A stretch of 64,000 nucleotides of DNA from Yinghuangia elevatio (GTDB lineage: Bacteria; Actinomycetota; Actinomycetes; Streptomycetales; Streptomycetaceae). The notes beneath the pieces are model-generated. The model ran no database searches. It was not told the DNA's origin and saw only the letters and a list, made by a program, of their open reading frames with translations. Positions 1-9,423 of the stretch are shown here, piece by piece (position 1 is the first letter of the stretch; every line of letters starts with the position of its first letter). Where the stretch lies: the NCBI RefSeq assembly GCF_040649515.1, contig NZ_JBEZFP010000039.1, forward strand, positions 1 through 64,000. Reading direction: 5' to 3'. The position numbers and the translations under genes are program-made.

Positions 1-540
1 GTGACGCGGGTGGCGCGCGAGGTGGGTACGGAGGGCATCCTCGGCGGCCAGGCGCACGTGCCCGGGGTGGCGGGGACCTGGAAGGACCTCACCGACAACG
101 TCAACTCGATGGCGGACAACCTCACGGGCCAGGTCCGGAGCATCGCCGAGGTCACCACGGCGGTCGCCCGAGGCGACCTGTCGCAGAAGATCACCGTCGA
201 CGCGCGCGGCGAGATCCTGGAGCTCAAGACCACGATCAACACGATGGTCGACCAGCTGTCCGCGTTCGCCGGTGAGGTCACCCGTGTGGCCCGCGAGGTG
301 GGCACCGACGGAATCCTCGGCGGCCAGGCCGAGGTCGAGGGCGTCTCGGGCACGTGGAAGCAGCTGACCGAGAACGTGAACGAGCTGGCCGGGAACCTGA
401 CCCGCCAGGTGCGTGCCATCGCCGAGGTCGCCACCGCGGTGACCCGCGGCGACCTGACCCTCCAGATCGACGTCGACGCGCGCGGCGAGATCCTGGAGCT
501 CAAGGACAACATCAACCAGATGATCGCCAACCTCGGCGAG
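1..540 (+). repeat. Tandem HAMP-unit repeat, 276-bp period
   Basis: Two in-frame direct repeats of 276 bp encode 92-residue HAMP units starting at residues 1 and 93. Shared blocks include TRVAREVGT, GILGGQA, VDARGEILELK and IAEV. Further copies probably lie upstream of the window edge, since kinases of this class carry long HAMP arrays. Confidence 0.8.
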
Positions 541-2949
541 ACGACGCGGGCCAACCGCGAGCAGGACTGGCTCAAGACCAACCTCGCGCGCATCTCCGGC
601 CTGATGCAGGGCCGCCGCGACCTGATGGCGGTCGCCGCGCTCATCATGAGCGAGCTGACCCCGGTGGTGTCCGCCCAGCACGGCGCCTTCTTCCTCGCCG
701 AGCCGACCGTCGAGGACCGCATCGAGCTGCGCCTGATCGCCAGCTACGGCTACCAGAACGGCGGCGCCCCGACGCGCTTCCGGCTCGGCCAGTCGCTGGT
801 CGGCCAGGCCGCGCTGGAGAAGCGGTCGATCCTCGTCGAGAAGGCGCCGCCCGGCTACATCAAGATCTCCTCGGGCCTCGGCGAGGCGTCCCCGGTCAAC
901 GTGGTCGTGCTCCCGGTGCTGTTCGAGGACCAACTGCTCGGCGTCCTGGAACTGGCCTCGTTCAGCGCGTTCACCCAGGTGCACCGCAACTTCCTGGAGC
1001 AGCTCAACGAGCAGATCGGCGTCACGGTCAACACGATCATGGCGAACTCGCGGACCGAGATGCTGCTCGCCGAGTCGCAGCGGCTGACCGAGGAGCTGCA
1101 GGAGCGGTCCGAGGAACTCCAGCGCCAGCAGGGCGAGTTGCGGAACTCCAACGCCGAACTCGAGGACAAGGCCGAGCTGCTGGCCCGGCAGAACCGCGAC
1201 ATCGAGATCAAGAACAGCGAGATCGAGCAGGCCCGCAAGGCGCTGGAGGAGCGCGCCGAGCAGCTCGCGCTGTCGTCGCGCTACAAGTCCGAGTTCCTCG
1301 CGAACATGTCGCACGAACTGCGGACCCCGCTCAACAGCCTGCTGATCCTCGCCAAGCTGCTCGCCGACAACGTCGAGGGCAACCTCACCCGCAAGCAGGT
1401 GGAGTTCTCCGAGACCATCCACGCGGCCGGTTCGGACCTGCTGCAACTGATCAACGACATCCTCGACCTGTCCAAGGTGCAGGCCGGGAAGATGGACGTA
1501 CGACCGGCGCGGATCGCGCTGGTCCAGCTCATGGACTACGTCGAGGCCACCATCCGCCCGCTGACCTCCGAGAAGGGGTTGGACTTCACCGTCCACGTCT
1601 CGTCCGAGGTGCCGGCCACGCTCTACACGGACGAGCAGCGCCTCCAGCAGGTGCTGCGCAACCTGTTGTCGAACGCGGTCAAGTTCACCGACAGCGGGTC
1701 CGTCGAGGTGGTGATCCGGCTCACCGACGACATCCCGGTCAGCGGCGGCGACTTGGAGGACGCCGAGCAGGCCATCGCCTTCTCCGTGGTCGACACCGGG
1801 ATCGGGATCGCGGAGGACAAGCTCAAGGTCATCTTCGAGGCGTTCCAGCAGGCCGACGGCACGACCAGCCGCCGCTACGGCGGCACCGGCCTCGGGTTGT
1901 CGATCAGCCGGGAGATCGCCTGGCTGCTCGGCGGCGAGATCCACGCCGAGAGCGAGCCGGGCCGCGGCAGCACGTTCACGCTCTACATCCCGCTCGACAA
2001 CGTGCTCGCGGAGGACGACCCGACGCCCGTCGGCGTGGCCCTGGCCCGCCAGGGAGGGGTCCACGAGGAGACCCGGCAGATCGCCGCGCCCGCCGAGGCG
2101 CCGGCGGGCGCGGTCGAGGCACCGCGCCGTGCCCCCAACGCCCCTGCGCGCCGCCGCGTCCTGGCGGTCGAGGAGCCGCGCCAGGACGGCGGCCCGATCG
2201 TCACGACACTCGCCGGGCTCGGCGACCAGGTGGAGGTGGCGACCGCGGCGACGGCCTCCGAGGCCACCGCGGCGGTCGAGCTGTTCGCCCCCGCGTGCAT
2301 CGTGGTCGACCTGAGGCTGGCCGAGGAGGGCGCCTGGCGGCTGCTGGACGCACTGACCGACCGTGTCGACCTGGAGGACGTCCCGGTACTGGTGCACATC
2401 CCAGGGCGCCCCACCCGCTCCGAGGCGGCCCGCCTGCGCGGATACCGGCGCCGCATCGCCACCCTGCACCGGGTCTCGTCGCCGGACGCACTCGCCGACT
2501 TCGTCGCGGACGTGGCGCGGCCCACACCCGCGGAGGCCCGGACCAAGCCGGCCGTGCAGCCGTTCGAGGGGGCCTTCCATGGCGAAAAGGTGCTCATCGT
2601 CGACGACGACGTCCGCAATGTGTTTGCTCTCACAAGCGTGCTGGAGCAGTACGGCCTTGTGGTCACCTACGCGGAGAACGGGCGCGAGGGAATCGAGAAA
2701 CTTCAGGCGGAAGAGGACATCGCCATCGTCCTGATGGACATCATGATGCCGGAGATGGACGGATACGCCACGACTTCGGCCATCCGGCGTATGCCGCAGT
2801 ACGCTGGCCTGCCGATTGTTGCGCTGACGGCGAAGGCGATGAAGGGCGACCAGGAGAAGAGCATTGCCTCCGGTGCGTCCGACTATGTGGCCAAGCCCGT
2901 TGACACCGCGCACCTCCTCGGCCTCATCCGCACCTGGCTGGAACAGTGA
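1..2949 (+). CDS. osaA: Hybrid histidine kinase, HAMP repeats-GAF-HisKA-HATPase-REC (OsaA-like), 5' partial
   Basis: The gene enters the window already open, so the first GTG is an internal codon. Visible order: two near-identical 92-residue HAMP units (from residues 1 and 93), a GAF-like region (about 200-350), a coiled coil (355-435), a HisKA box SHELRTPLNS with phospho-acceptor His438, HATPase motifs DTGIGIAED and GGTGLGLS (about residue 625), a degenerate receiver-like segment (about 720-850) that lacks the acidic pair, and a complete C-terminal receiver (about 863-980) with acidic DDD at 868-870 and phospho-Asp913. It should autophosphorylate and relay phosphate internally and to OsaB, encoded next. 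OsaA/OsaB is the osmoadaptation pair of Streptomyces; assignment rests on architecture and on the osaB-ftsK neighbourhood. The last 370 bases carry clearly more A/T-ending codons than the rest. Confidence 0.85.
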   Translation: MTRVAREVGTEGILGGQAHVPGVAGTWKDLTDNVNSMADNLTGQVRSIAEVTTAVARGDLSQKITVDARGEILELKTTINTMVDQLSAFAGEVTRVAREVGTDGILGGQAEVEGVSGTWKQLTENVNELAGNLTRQVRAIAEVATAVTRGDLTLQIDVDARGEILELKDNINQMIANLGETTRANREQDWLKTNLARISGLMQGRRDLMAVAALIMSELTPVVSAQHGAFFLAEPTVEDRIELRLIASYGYQNGGAPTRFRLGQSLVGQAALEKRSILVEKAPPGYIKISSGLGEASPVNVVVLPVLFEDQLLGVLELASFSAFTQVHRNFLEQLNEQIGVTVNTIMANSRTEMLLAESQRLTEELQERSEELQRQQGELRNSNAELEDKAELLARQNRDIEIKNSEIEQARKALEERAEQLALSSRYKSEFLANMSHELRTPLNSLLILAKLLADNVEGNLTRKQVEFSETIHAAGSDLLQLINDILDLSKVQAGKMDVRPARIALVQLMDYVEATIRPLTSEKGLDFTVHVSSEVPATLYTDEQRLQQVLRNLLSNAVKFTDSGSVEVVIRLTDDIPVSGGDLEDAEQAIAFSVVDTGIGIAEDKLKVIFEAFQQADGTTSRRYGGTGLGLSISREIAWLLGGEIHAESEPGRGSTFTLYIPLDNVLAEDDPTPVGVALARQGGVHEETRQIAAPAEAPAGAVEAPRRAPNAPARRRVLAVEEPRQDGGPIVTTLAGLGDQVEVATAATASEATAAVELFAPACIVVDLRLAEEGAWRLLDALTDRVDLEDVPVLVHIPGRPTRSEAARLRGYRRRIATLHRVSSPDALADFVADVARPTPAEARTKPAVQPFEGAFHGEKVLIVDDDVRNVFALTSVLEQYGLVVTYAENGREGIEKLQAEEDIAIVLMDIMMPEMDGYATTSAIRRMPQYAGLPIVALTAKAMKGDQEKSIASGASDYVAKPVDTAHLLGLIRTWLEQ

Positions 2950-3298
2950 GGTGGGGCAGGGGAGTTGACGCTGTCCGGCATGTCCGGTTCCCTGGCAAAT
3001 AGTGCATTGTCGTGCCAGGGCTCCGGGCCCGCCCGGGAACCCTGGGGGTGTCGGCAGCGTTGAATCCGTGGGAGGGTTCTGCGGGGTTTTCCGACACCGT
3101 ACGTTGGTTTTCGGTTACGCCGTGCGGTCGTCGCTTCCGGAACCGCCTGCCTCGGCCCGGCCGAGAGCACTACCATGACCGGGACGACCACAGACCTCGA
3201 CCAGTATGTGTACGAAGCGGCAGAACACTGAGCCAGAGACGAGCGGAGCCGACCGGGACGCGGGCATGCCCGGGTCGCCGGATCGAAGAGGGTGGGCC
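2950..3298. other. Intergenic region between kinase and osaB
   Basis: No convincing gene. The first part holds two consecutive hairpins (2990-3036). The remainder up to osaB is less GC-rich than the coding DNA and probably carries the osaB promoter, but I find no clear -35/-10 pair. Short open frames here lack ribosome binding sites and biased codon use. Confidence 0.5.
2990..3036 (+). terminator. Tandem hairpins after the kinase gene
   Basis: CCCTGGCA (2990-2997) pairs perfectly with TGCCAGGG (3013-3020). It is followed by CCGGGC/GCCCGG (3023-3028/3031-3036). They begin about 40 nt after the stop codon. There is no T-run, so this could be a factor-dependent terminator or a processing structure. 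Confidence 0.4.
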
Positions 3299-4012
3299 AT
3301 GACGGAGAAGGCCAAGATCCTCCTGGTCGATGACCGTCAGGAGAACCTCCTCGCACTGGAGGCGATCCTGTCCGCACTGGATCAGACCCTCGTGCGCGCC
3401 CACTCGGGCGAGGAGGCGTTGAAGGCGCTGCTCACGGACGAGTTCGCGGTCATCCTGCTGGACGTGCAGATGCCCGGCATGGACGGATTCGAGACAGCCG
3501 CGCACATCAAGCGGCGCGAGAAGACCCGGGACATCCCGATCATCTTCCTGACCGCCATCAACCACGGGCCGCACCACACCTTCCGCGGTTACGCGGCGGG
3601 TGCGGTCGACTACATCTCCAAGCCGTTCGACCCGTGGGTGCTGCGCGCCAAGGTCGCCGTGTTCGTCGACCTCTACAAGAAGAACTGCCAGCTGCGCGAG
3701 CAGGCGGCGCTGCTGCGCGGCCGCCTGGACGCGGTGCCGGGGGAGACCCGCACCGGCGACGTGCTGGCCGAGCTCTTCACGCGCCTCACGGCGCTGGAGG
3801 AGAGCGCGGACGGCATGGCCAAGCAGGTCGAGCTGTCCGAGGACCCGTCCCTGACCGCGTCGGCGAACCAGGTCCTCAGCCGGGTGGCCAGGCTCCGTGC
3901 CGCCCTGGACGCCCTCGTCCCGGCTCCCGCGGGCCACGGCGGCCCGCCGCCCGCGGACCAGCGCCAGTCCACCCCGCCCGCGGCACGCCGTCCTCCCGAC
4001 GCCACCTCCTGA
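3299..4012 (+). CDS. osaB: Response regulator OsaB
   Basis: A 237-residue orphan-type response regulator. The receiver domain fills residues 1-125 with acidic pair in ILLVDDR and phospho-Asp55 in ILLDVQMPGMDG. It is followed by a helical, coiled-coil-prone C-terminus with no recognisable DNA-binding domain and a Pro/Ala-rich tail. The start MTEKAKILLVDD is chosen over upstream ATGs (3206, 3266) because the receiver begins immediately and a GAAGAGGG-like site precedes it. The sequence and position beside the hybrid kinase and before ftsK match OsaB of Streptomyces, which is needed for growth and development under osmotic stress. Lack of an output domain suggests action through protein contacts. 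Confidence 0.85.
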   Translation: MTEKAKILLVDDRQENLLALEAILSALDQTLVRAHSGEEALKALLTDEFAVILLDVQMPGMDGFETAAHIKRREKTRDIPIIFLTAINHGPHHTFRGYAAGAVDYISKPFDPWVLRAKVAVFVDLYKKNCQLREQAALLRGRLDAVPGETRTGDVLAELFTRLTALEESADGMAKQVELSEDPSLTASANQVLSRVARLRAALDALVPAPAGHGGPPPADQRQSTPPAARRPPDATS

Positions 4013-4213
4013 TCGCGCGTCCCGGTCGTCTGCCCCGAGCCACCCGTCCTGAGCCACCCGCGCCGAGCCGGTACGCCCCCTCCTGACGGGCCCGCGCCGA
4101 CCGTCCCCGAGGTGCCGCACGGGCCACCGGAACGAATGGGGCGGACCGGCTGGGAGCGGGCGACACGCGCCGGTGAGTTCGTTGTGACACGTGAGACGCG
4201 CGTGCCCGGGGGG

Positions 4214-4219
4214 TAGCCT
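4214..4219 (+). promoter_or_regulatory. -10-like TAGCCT for leaderless ftsK
   Basis: TAGCCT is separated from the ftsK ATG (4227) by 7 nt, so transcription is predicted to begin at the A of the start codon. There is no Shine-Dalgarno sequence in the gap (cgctttt). No clear -35 element was found. Confidence 0.55.
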
Positions 4220-4226
4220 CGCTTTT

Positions 4227-6776
4227 ATGGCCACGCGTACGTCCGGCGGCGGCGCCCGCACCGGCGGCGCCGCGAAGAAGAAGGCACCGGCCAAGAAGCC
4301 GGCGCCTCCTCCGCCGCCGCCCAAGAAGGGCGCGTTCGAGAAGATCGGGGATCTGGTCTTCCGCGTGGTCAAGGGCATCTGGCTCGGCATCGCACACGCC
4401 CTCGGCGGGGTCTTCCGCAGCATCGGGCAGGGTGCGCGAGGGCTGGATCCGGCGCACCGCAGGGACGGGCTCGGCCTGGCCCTCTTCGGCCTCGCTATCG
4501 TGGTCGCCGCCGGTGTGTGGGGCAACGTCGACGGTCCGGTGGGTGACCTGGTGGACGCGGTGGTCGCCGGGCTTGTCGGGCGGCTGGACGTCCTGGTCCC
4601 GTTCCTGGTGGCCGCGCTCGCGATCCGCGTCCTGCGGCACCCCGAACTGGTCGACGCGACCGGCCGCATCGTCATCGGCTGTACGGCGCTGGTGGCCGGC
4701 GTCCTCGGCATGATCCACGTCGGTTCCGGCACCCCGCGGCCCGGCGACGGCGCCACCGCGATGCGCACCGCCGGCGGCTTCGTCGGGTACGTCTTCTCCG
4801 CCCCGCTGGTGGAGTCCGTCACCAAGTGGGCGGCCATACCGCTGCTCCTCCTCGTCATCTTCTTCGGCCTGCTGGTCGTCACCGCGACGCCGATCGCGTC
4901 GGTCCCCTACCGGCTGCGCGGCTACCTGGGCTTCCCCGGCGGGGAGGAGATGTACGACGAGTACGACCCGTACGACGACGAGTACGAGGACGACGTCCGT
5001 GCCGAGCCTGTAGAAGAGGAGCCACGTCGCGGGCGCAGACGCTCCACCCCTGCCGCCGACCCCCTGACGAAGCAGGCCCCCGGGGGCGAGGACGAGGCCC
5101 CGCGCCGCGCCCGCCCCCGCCGTCGGCAGGGCGCCATGGGCAAGGGCCCCGACCCCATCGACGTCGCCGCCGCGGCGGCCGCCGCGCTGGACGCCGCGGC
5201 ACTCCCGGTCCCCTCGGCGCGCAGCCGCAAGACCGTTCCGGACAACACGCGCAAGGCGCCGCCGCACAGCCCGGCGCCGCCGCGCAGCGAGCAGTTGCGG
5301 CTCTCCGGCGACGTGACCTACCACCTGCCGGCCAGCGACCTGCTGACGCGTGGCGGCCCTGGCAAGGCCCGCAGCAAGGCCAACGACGACGTCGTCGCCG
5401 CGCTGACCCAGGTTTTCGAGCAGTTCAACGTCGACGCGCAGGTCACCGGTTTCACGCGCGGCCCCACGGTGACGCGCTACGTGGTCGAGCTGGGCCCGGC
5501 GGTCAAGGTCGAGCGGATCACCGCACTCGCCAAGAACATCGCGTACGCGGTCGCCAGCGCCGATGTGCGCATCATCAGCCCGATCCCCGGCAAGTCCGCC
5601 GTCGGCATCGAGATCCCGAACACCGACCGCGAGATGGTCAACCTCGGCGACGTGCTGTGCTCGGACGAGGCGGTCACCGACCACCACCCGATGCTGGTCG
5701 CGCTCGGCAAGGACGTCGAGGGCGGCTTCGTCGTCGCGAACCTCGCCAAGATGCCGCACGTGCTCGTCGCGGGCGCCACCGGCGCGGGCAAGTCGTCCTG
5801 CATCAACGGCCTGATCACCTCGATCATGATGCGCGCGACACCGGACGAGGTACGCCTCGTGCTGGTCGACCCCAAGCGCGTGGAGCTGACCGCGTACGAG
5901 GGCATCCCGCACCTGATCACCCCGATCATCACCAACCCGAAGCGCGCCGCGGAGGCCCTCCAGTGGGTCGTCCGCGAGATGGACATGCGCTACGACGACC
6001 TGGCGAACTTCGGGTTCCGGCACGTCGACGACTTCAACAAGGCGCTGCGGTCCGGCAAGTTGACCACGCCGCCCGGCAGTGAACGCGAACTGACGCCGTA
6101 CCCCTACTTGTTGGTCATCGTCGACGAGCTGGCCGACCTGATGATGGTGGCGCCGCGCGACGTCGAGGACTCGATCGTGCGCATCACCCAGCTGGCCCGC
6201 GCGGCCGGCATCCACCTGGTGCTCGCGACGCAGCGACCGAGCGTGGACGTCGTGACCGGGCTGATCAAGGCCAACGTGCCGTCGCGGCTGGCGTTCGCGA
6301 CGAGCTCGCTCGCCGACAGCCGGGTGATCCTCGACCAGCCGGGCGCCGAGAAGTTGATCGGCAAGGGTGACGGACTGTTCCTCCCAATGGGTGCCAACAA
6401 ACCGGTGCGCATGCAGGGTGCGTACGTCACCGAGGCCGAGGTCGAGGCGGTCGTCCGGCACTGCAAGGAGCAGCTGCAGCCGGAGTACCGCGAGGACGTC
6501 GCGGAGGCGGCCGGTCCGAAGAAGCAGATCGACGAGGAGATCGGCGACGACCTCGACCTGCTGTGCCAGGCCGCGGAGTTGGTGGTCTCCACGCAGTTCG
6601 GTTCGACCTCGATGCTGCAGCGCAAATTGCGCGTAGGGTTCGCCAAGGCGGGCCGGCTGATGGACCTGATGGAGTCGCGCGGGATCGTCGGTCCGAGTGA
6701 GGGTTCCAAAGCCCGCGACGTGCTCATCAAGCCGGATGAACTTGATCAGGTGTTGAGCACGCTGCGCGGGGAATGA
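4227..6776 (+). CDS. ftsK: DNA translocase FtsK/SpoIIIE
   Basis: An 849-residue septal DNA pump. The N-terminus is Lys/Pro-rich, then four membrane helices (about residues 85-235), an acidic Tyr/Asp linker (YDEYDPYDDEY) and Pro/Arg-rich region. The motor follows, with Walker A GATGAGKSS (Lys522) and Walker B LLVIVDELAD (Asp633). The C-terminal gamma winged helix (FGSTSMLQRKLRVGFAKAG), which reads the polar DNA sequences, is present. It should move chromosomes across sporulation and division septa. The start at 4227 is preferred over a frame-internal codon 12 residues upstream because of the TAGCCT box 7 nt before it. It is somewhat shorter than the S. coelicolor protein; the difference lies in the linker. 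Confidence 0.95.
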   Translation: MATRTSGGGARTGGAAKKKAPAKKPAPPPPPPKKGAFEKIGDLVFRVVKGIWLGIAHALGGVFRSIGQGARGLDPAHRRDGLGLALFGLAIVVAAGVWGNVDGPVGDLVDAVVAGLVGRLDVLVPFLVAALAIRVLRHPELVDATGRIVIGCTALVAGVLGMIHVGSGTPRPGDGATAMRTAGGFVGYVFSAPLVESVTKWAAIPLLLLVIFFGLLVVTATPIASVPYRLRGYLGFPGGEEMYDEYDPYDDEYEDDVRAEPVEEEPRRGRRRSTPAADPLTKQAPGGEDEAPRRARPRRRQGAMGKGPDPIDVAAAAAAALDAAALPVPSARSRKTVPDNTRKAPPHSPAPPRSEQLRLSGDVTYHLPASDLLTRGGPGKARSKANDDVVAALTQVFEQFNVDAQVTGFTRGPTVTRYVVELGPAVKVERITALAKNIAYAVASADVRIISPIPGKSAVGIEIPNTDREMVNLGDVLCSDEAVTDHHPMLVALGKDVEGGFVVANLAKMPHVLVAGATGAGKSSCINGLITSIMMRATPDEVRLVLVDPKRVELTAYEGIPHLITPIITNPKRAAEALQWVVREMDMRYDDLANFGFRHVDDFNKALRSGKLTTPPGSERELTPYPYLLVIVDELADLMMVAPRDVEDSIVRITQLARAAGIHLVLATQRPSVDVVTGLIKANVPSRLAFATSSLADSRVILDQPGAEKLIGKGDGLFLPMGANKPVRMQGAYVTEAEVEAVVRHCKEQLQPEYREDVAEAAGPKKQIDEEIGDDLDLLCQAAELVVSTQFGSTSMLQRKLRVGFAKAGRLMDLMESRGIVGPSEGSKARDVLIKPDELDQVLSTLRGE

Positions 6777-6916
6777 GCAAAAATAGTCAACTCATGATCA
6801 TCTGTGTTTCAGCTGAGCTACAAGGCGCCTGTGAGGCCACTCAGCCGCGAAACCACCGTTCCGCCCAGCCCTAGACTGATTTCCGCCGCAGTGGCTGCAC
6901 GCTCGGAGGCGCGCTC

Positions 6917-7669
6917 GTGTCCATCGGTCAGACTCTCGCCGACGCCCGCACCAAAGCGGGACTCACCGTCGATCAGGTGAGTGAGGTCACGCGCATCAGG
7001 CAGCCCCTGGTGGAGGCGATCGAGCACGACGACTTCGCGGCCTGCGGCGGCGACTTCTACGCTCGCGGCCACATCCGCTCGTTCGCCCGCGCGGTCGACA
7101 CCGACCCCGAGCCGCTGCTCGCCGAGTACGACGCGCGCTACGGCAGCGGCCCGGTGCCGAGCCCCACGGTGATCTTCGAACCCGAACGGGTCAAACCCGA
7201 GCGGCGGATCGCCCCGAACTGGACCGCCGCGATGGCCGCCGCGGTCGTCGCCGTGATCGGCTTCGTCGCGTTCCAGGTGTTCAGCGGCAAGGACGACGAC
7301 AAGGGCAGTACGGCGACCGCCACGCCCACCCCGCCGCCGCCCGCCACCCAGGCTGCTCCGGTGCCGCCGCCCCCCGCGCCCCCGCAGGAGGTCGTCGCGC
7401 AGGCACCGGTCGACGTCAAGGTCCGCATCGACGCGGTCACCGGCTCCACCTGGGCCAGCGTCACCAACAGCGCGGGCAAAGAGGTGTTCGACGGCGTCAT
7501 CGCCAAGGGCAAGGGCCAGGAGTTCACCGATCCCACCCAGCTCAAGGTGGTCCTCGGCAACGGCCCGGCCGCCCGGCTCAACGTGAACGGCAAGGACCTC
7601 GGCCCGGCGAGCATCAAGGACCACGTCGTACGCTTCACCTTCAAGCCCGGCGATCCCCAGCAGGGCTGA
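6917..7669 (+). CDS. RodZ-like helix-turn-helix membrane protein
   Basis: A 250-residue protein with a cytoplasmic HTH_25 domain (residues 1-70, beginning MSIGQTLADARTKAG), one membrane helix (about 98-120, AAMAAAVVAVIGFVAFQVF), a Pro-rich linker and an extracytoplasmic DUF4115-like beta domain (about 160-245). This is the RodZ plan, a cytoskeleton-linked cell-shape factor; in actinomycetes without typical rods the role is less clear. The GTG start has GGAGG 8 nt upstream. It lies 140 bp after ftsK, as in other streptomycetes. Confidence 0.8.
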   Translation: MSIGQTLADARTKAGLTVDQVSEVTRIRQPLVEAIEHDDFAACGGDFYARGHIRSFARAVDTDPEPLLAEYDARYGSGPVPSPTVIFEPERVKPERRIAPNWTAAMAAAVVAVIGFVAFQVFSGKDDDKGSTATATPTPPPPATQAAPVPPPPAPPQEVVAQAPVDVKVRIDAVTGSTWASVTNSAGKEVFDGVIAKGKGQEFTDPTQLKVVLGNGPAARLNVNGKDLGPASIKDHVVRFTFKPGDPQQG

Positions 7670-7748
7670 TCCGGCGCCCCGGGCCGCTCCGACGACCCGA
7701 ACCGCCGCCGGAATGCTTCCCGCGTCGGGTCCGGGTCCCGTCCTGACG

Positions 7749-7754
7749 TAGGCT
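7749..7754 (+). promoter_or_regulatory. -10-like TAGGCT for leaderless rimO
   Basis: TAGGCT followed by 7 nt and then the ATG at 7762, with no ribosome binding site between. This predicts a leaderless transcript beginning at the start codon. Confidence 0.55.
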
Positions 7755-7761
7755 TTCCGGC

Positions 7762-9423
7762 ATGCCCGCCCCCCGCACCGCGTCCGATGAACGCCCCGCA
7801 GACCACGCCGCAGACTCCGTTGCCGCCACGGCGGGCGGCGGTCGCACCGTGGCGTTGGTCACGCTCGGCTGCGCCCGCAACGAGGTCGACTCCGAGGAGT
7901 TGGCCGGGCGGCTGGAAGCGGACGGCTGGCGCCTCACCGAAGACGCCTCGGACGCCTCGGTCGTCCTCGTCAACACCTGCGGCTTCGTCGAGTCCGCGAA
8001 GAAGGACTCCATCGACACCGTCCTGGAGGCCGCCGACCTGAAGAAGGACGGCGGCCCCACGCAAGCGGTCGTCGCCGTCGGCTGCATGGCCGAGCGCTAT
8101 GGCGACCAACTCGCGGGCGCGCTGCCCGAGGCCGACGCGGTGCTCGGCTTCGATGACTACGAGGACATCGCGGGCCGGCTCCGCGCGATCCTCGCGGGCG
8201 AGAAGCACACCTCGCACGTACCGCGCGACCGCCGCAAGCTGCTGCCGCTGAGTCCCGCCGAGCGGCAGGACGCCGCCGGAGCCGTGCCGGGCCACGGGGG
8301 CGCCGAGCGCGCCGACGCGGCCGTCCCCGAGGACCTTCCCGAGGGCGTCGCCCCCGCGTCCGGTCCGCGCACCCTGCGCCGGCGCCTCGGCGACGGGCCG
8401 GTGGCCTCGGTCAAGCTCGCGTCCGGCTGCGACCGCCGCTGCTCGTTCTGCGCGATTCCGTCCTTCCGCGGCTCGTTCCTGTCGCGGCGGCCGACCGATC
8501 TGCTGGACGAGGCGCGCTGGCTCGCCTCGGAGGGCGTGCGCGAAATCGTGCTGGTGAGCGAGAACTCCACGTCGTACGGCAAGGACCTGGGCGACATCCG
8601 CCTCCTGGAGACGCTGCTGCCCGAACTCGCCGCCGTCGAAGGCATCGAGCGCGTGCGCGTCAACTACCTCCAGCCGGCCGAGATGCGCCCGGGGCTGGTC
8701 GACGTGCTCACCGGAACCGCCGGTGTCACCCCGTACTTCGACCTGTCGTTCCAGCACGCCAGCGAGCCGGTGCTGCGCCGCATGCGCCGGTTCGGCTCGC
8801 GCGAGGCGTTCACCGGCCTTCTCGACCAGGTGCGGGCCAAGGCCCCCGAGGCGGGCGCCCGCTCGAACTTCATCGTCGGCTTCCCCGGGGAGACCGAGGA
8901 GGACGTCGAGGAGCTCATGCGGTTCCTCACCGAGGCCCGCCTCGACGCGATCGGCGTGTTCGGGTACTCCGACGAGGAGGGCACCGAGGCCGCCGGATAC
9001 GACGGCAAGCTGCCCGACGAGGTGGTCGCCGAGCGGTTGGAGCGCGTCACGCGCCTGGCCGAGGAGCTGACCGCACAGCGCGCCGAGGAGCGCGTCGGCA
9101 CCGAAGTCACGGTCCTCGTCGAGGAGATCGTCGACATCGCCGACGATGGCACCGTCACCGCCGAGGGCCGGGCGGCGCACCAGGCGCCGGAGATCGACGG
9201 CCTGACCGTCCTGCGCGGCCGCGATCTGACGGTCGGCACGTTCGTACGCGCCCTCGTGGTCGGCAGCGAGGGGGTCGACCTGTACGCCGACACCGACCTC
9301 GACGCCGACCTCGACCTCGACCTCGAACCCGATCCCGCCGCCGGGACGGCCGCCGCCGACGCCGCCGCGGCCATCTCCGCCCCGGGCGTACCCGACGACG
9401 TGCCATCGGGACCCATGCGGTGA
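7762..9423 (+). CDS. rimO: Ribosomal protein uS12 methylthiotransferase RimO
   Basis: A 553-residue radical-SAM enzyme that adds a methylthio group to an aspartate of ribosomal protein S12. The N-terminal UPF0004 domain carries the three auxiliary-cluster cysteines (LGCARNEVDSEEL, VNTCGFVES, VGCMAERYG). The radical-SAM motif CDRRCSFC supplies Cys223, Cys227 and Cys230, and a TRAM-like domain starts near residue 440. It is longer than typical RimO: there is a variable segment before the SAM domain (about 160-215) and a C-terminal Asp/Leu then Ala-rich tail encoded by short GACCTC repeats. The stop overlaps the pgsA GTG by 4 bp, indicating translational coupling. Confidence 0.93.
   Translation: MPAPRTASDERPADHAADSVAATAGGGRTVALVTLGCARNEVDSEELAGRLEADGWRLTEDASDASVVLVNTCGFVESAKKDSIDTVLEAADLKKDGGPTQAVVAVGCMAERYGDQLAGALPEADAVLGFDDYEDIAGRLRAILAGEKHTSHVPRDRRKLLPLSPAERQDAAGAVPGHGGAERADAAVPEDLPEGVAPASGPRTLRRRLGDGPVASVKLASGCDRRCSFCAIPSFRGSFLSRRPTDLLDEARWLASEGVREIVLVSENSTSYGKDLGDIRLLETLLPELAAVEGIERVRVNYLQPAEMRPGLVDVLTGTAGVTPYFDLSFQHASEPVLRRMRRFGSREAFTGLLDQVRAKAPEAGARSNFIVGFPGETEEDVEELMRFLTEARLDAIGVFGYSDEEGTEAAGYDGKLPDEVVAERLERVTRLAEELTAQRAEERVGTEVTVLVEEIVDIADDGTVTAEGRAAHQAPEIDGLTVLRGRDLTVGTFVRALVVGSEGVDLYADTDLDADLDLDLEPDPAAGTAAADAAAAISAPGVPDDVPSGPMR

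Noticed and set aside
3876..6461. An 861-residue frame antisense to ftsK
   Set aside because: Low-complexity Arg/Asp/Val composition opposite conserved FtsK motifs; a frame artefact.
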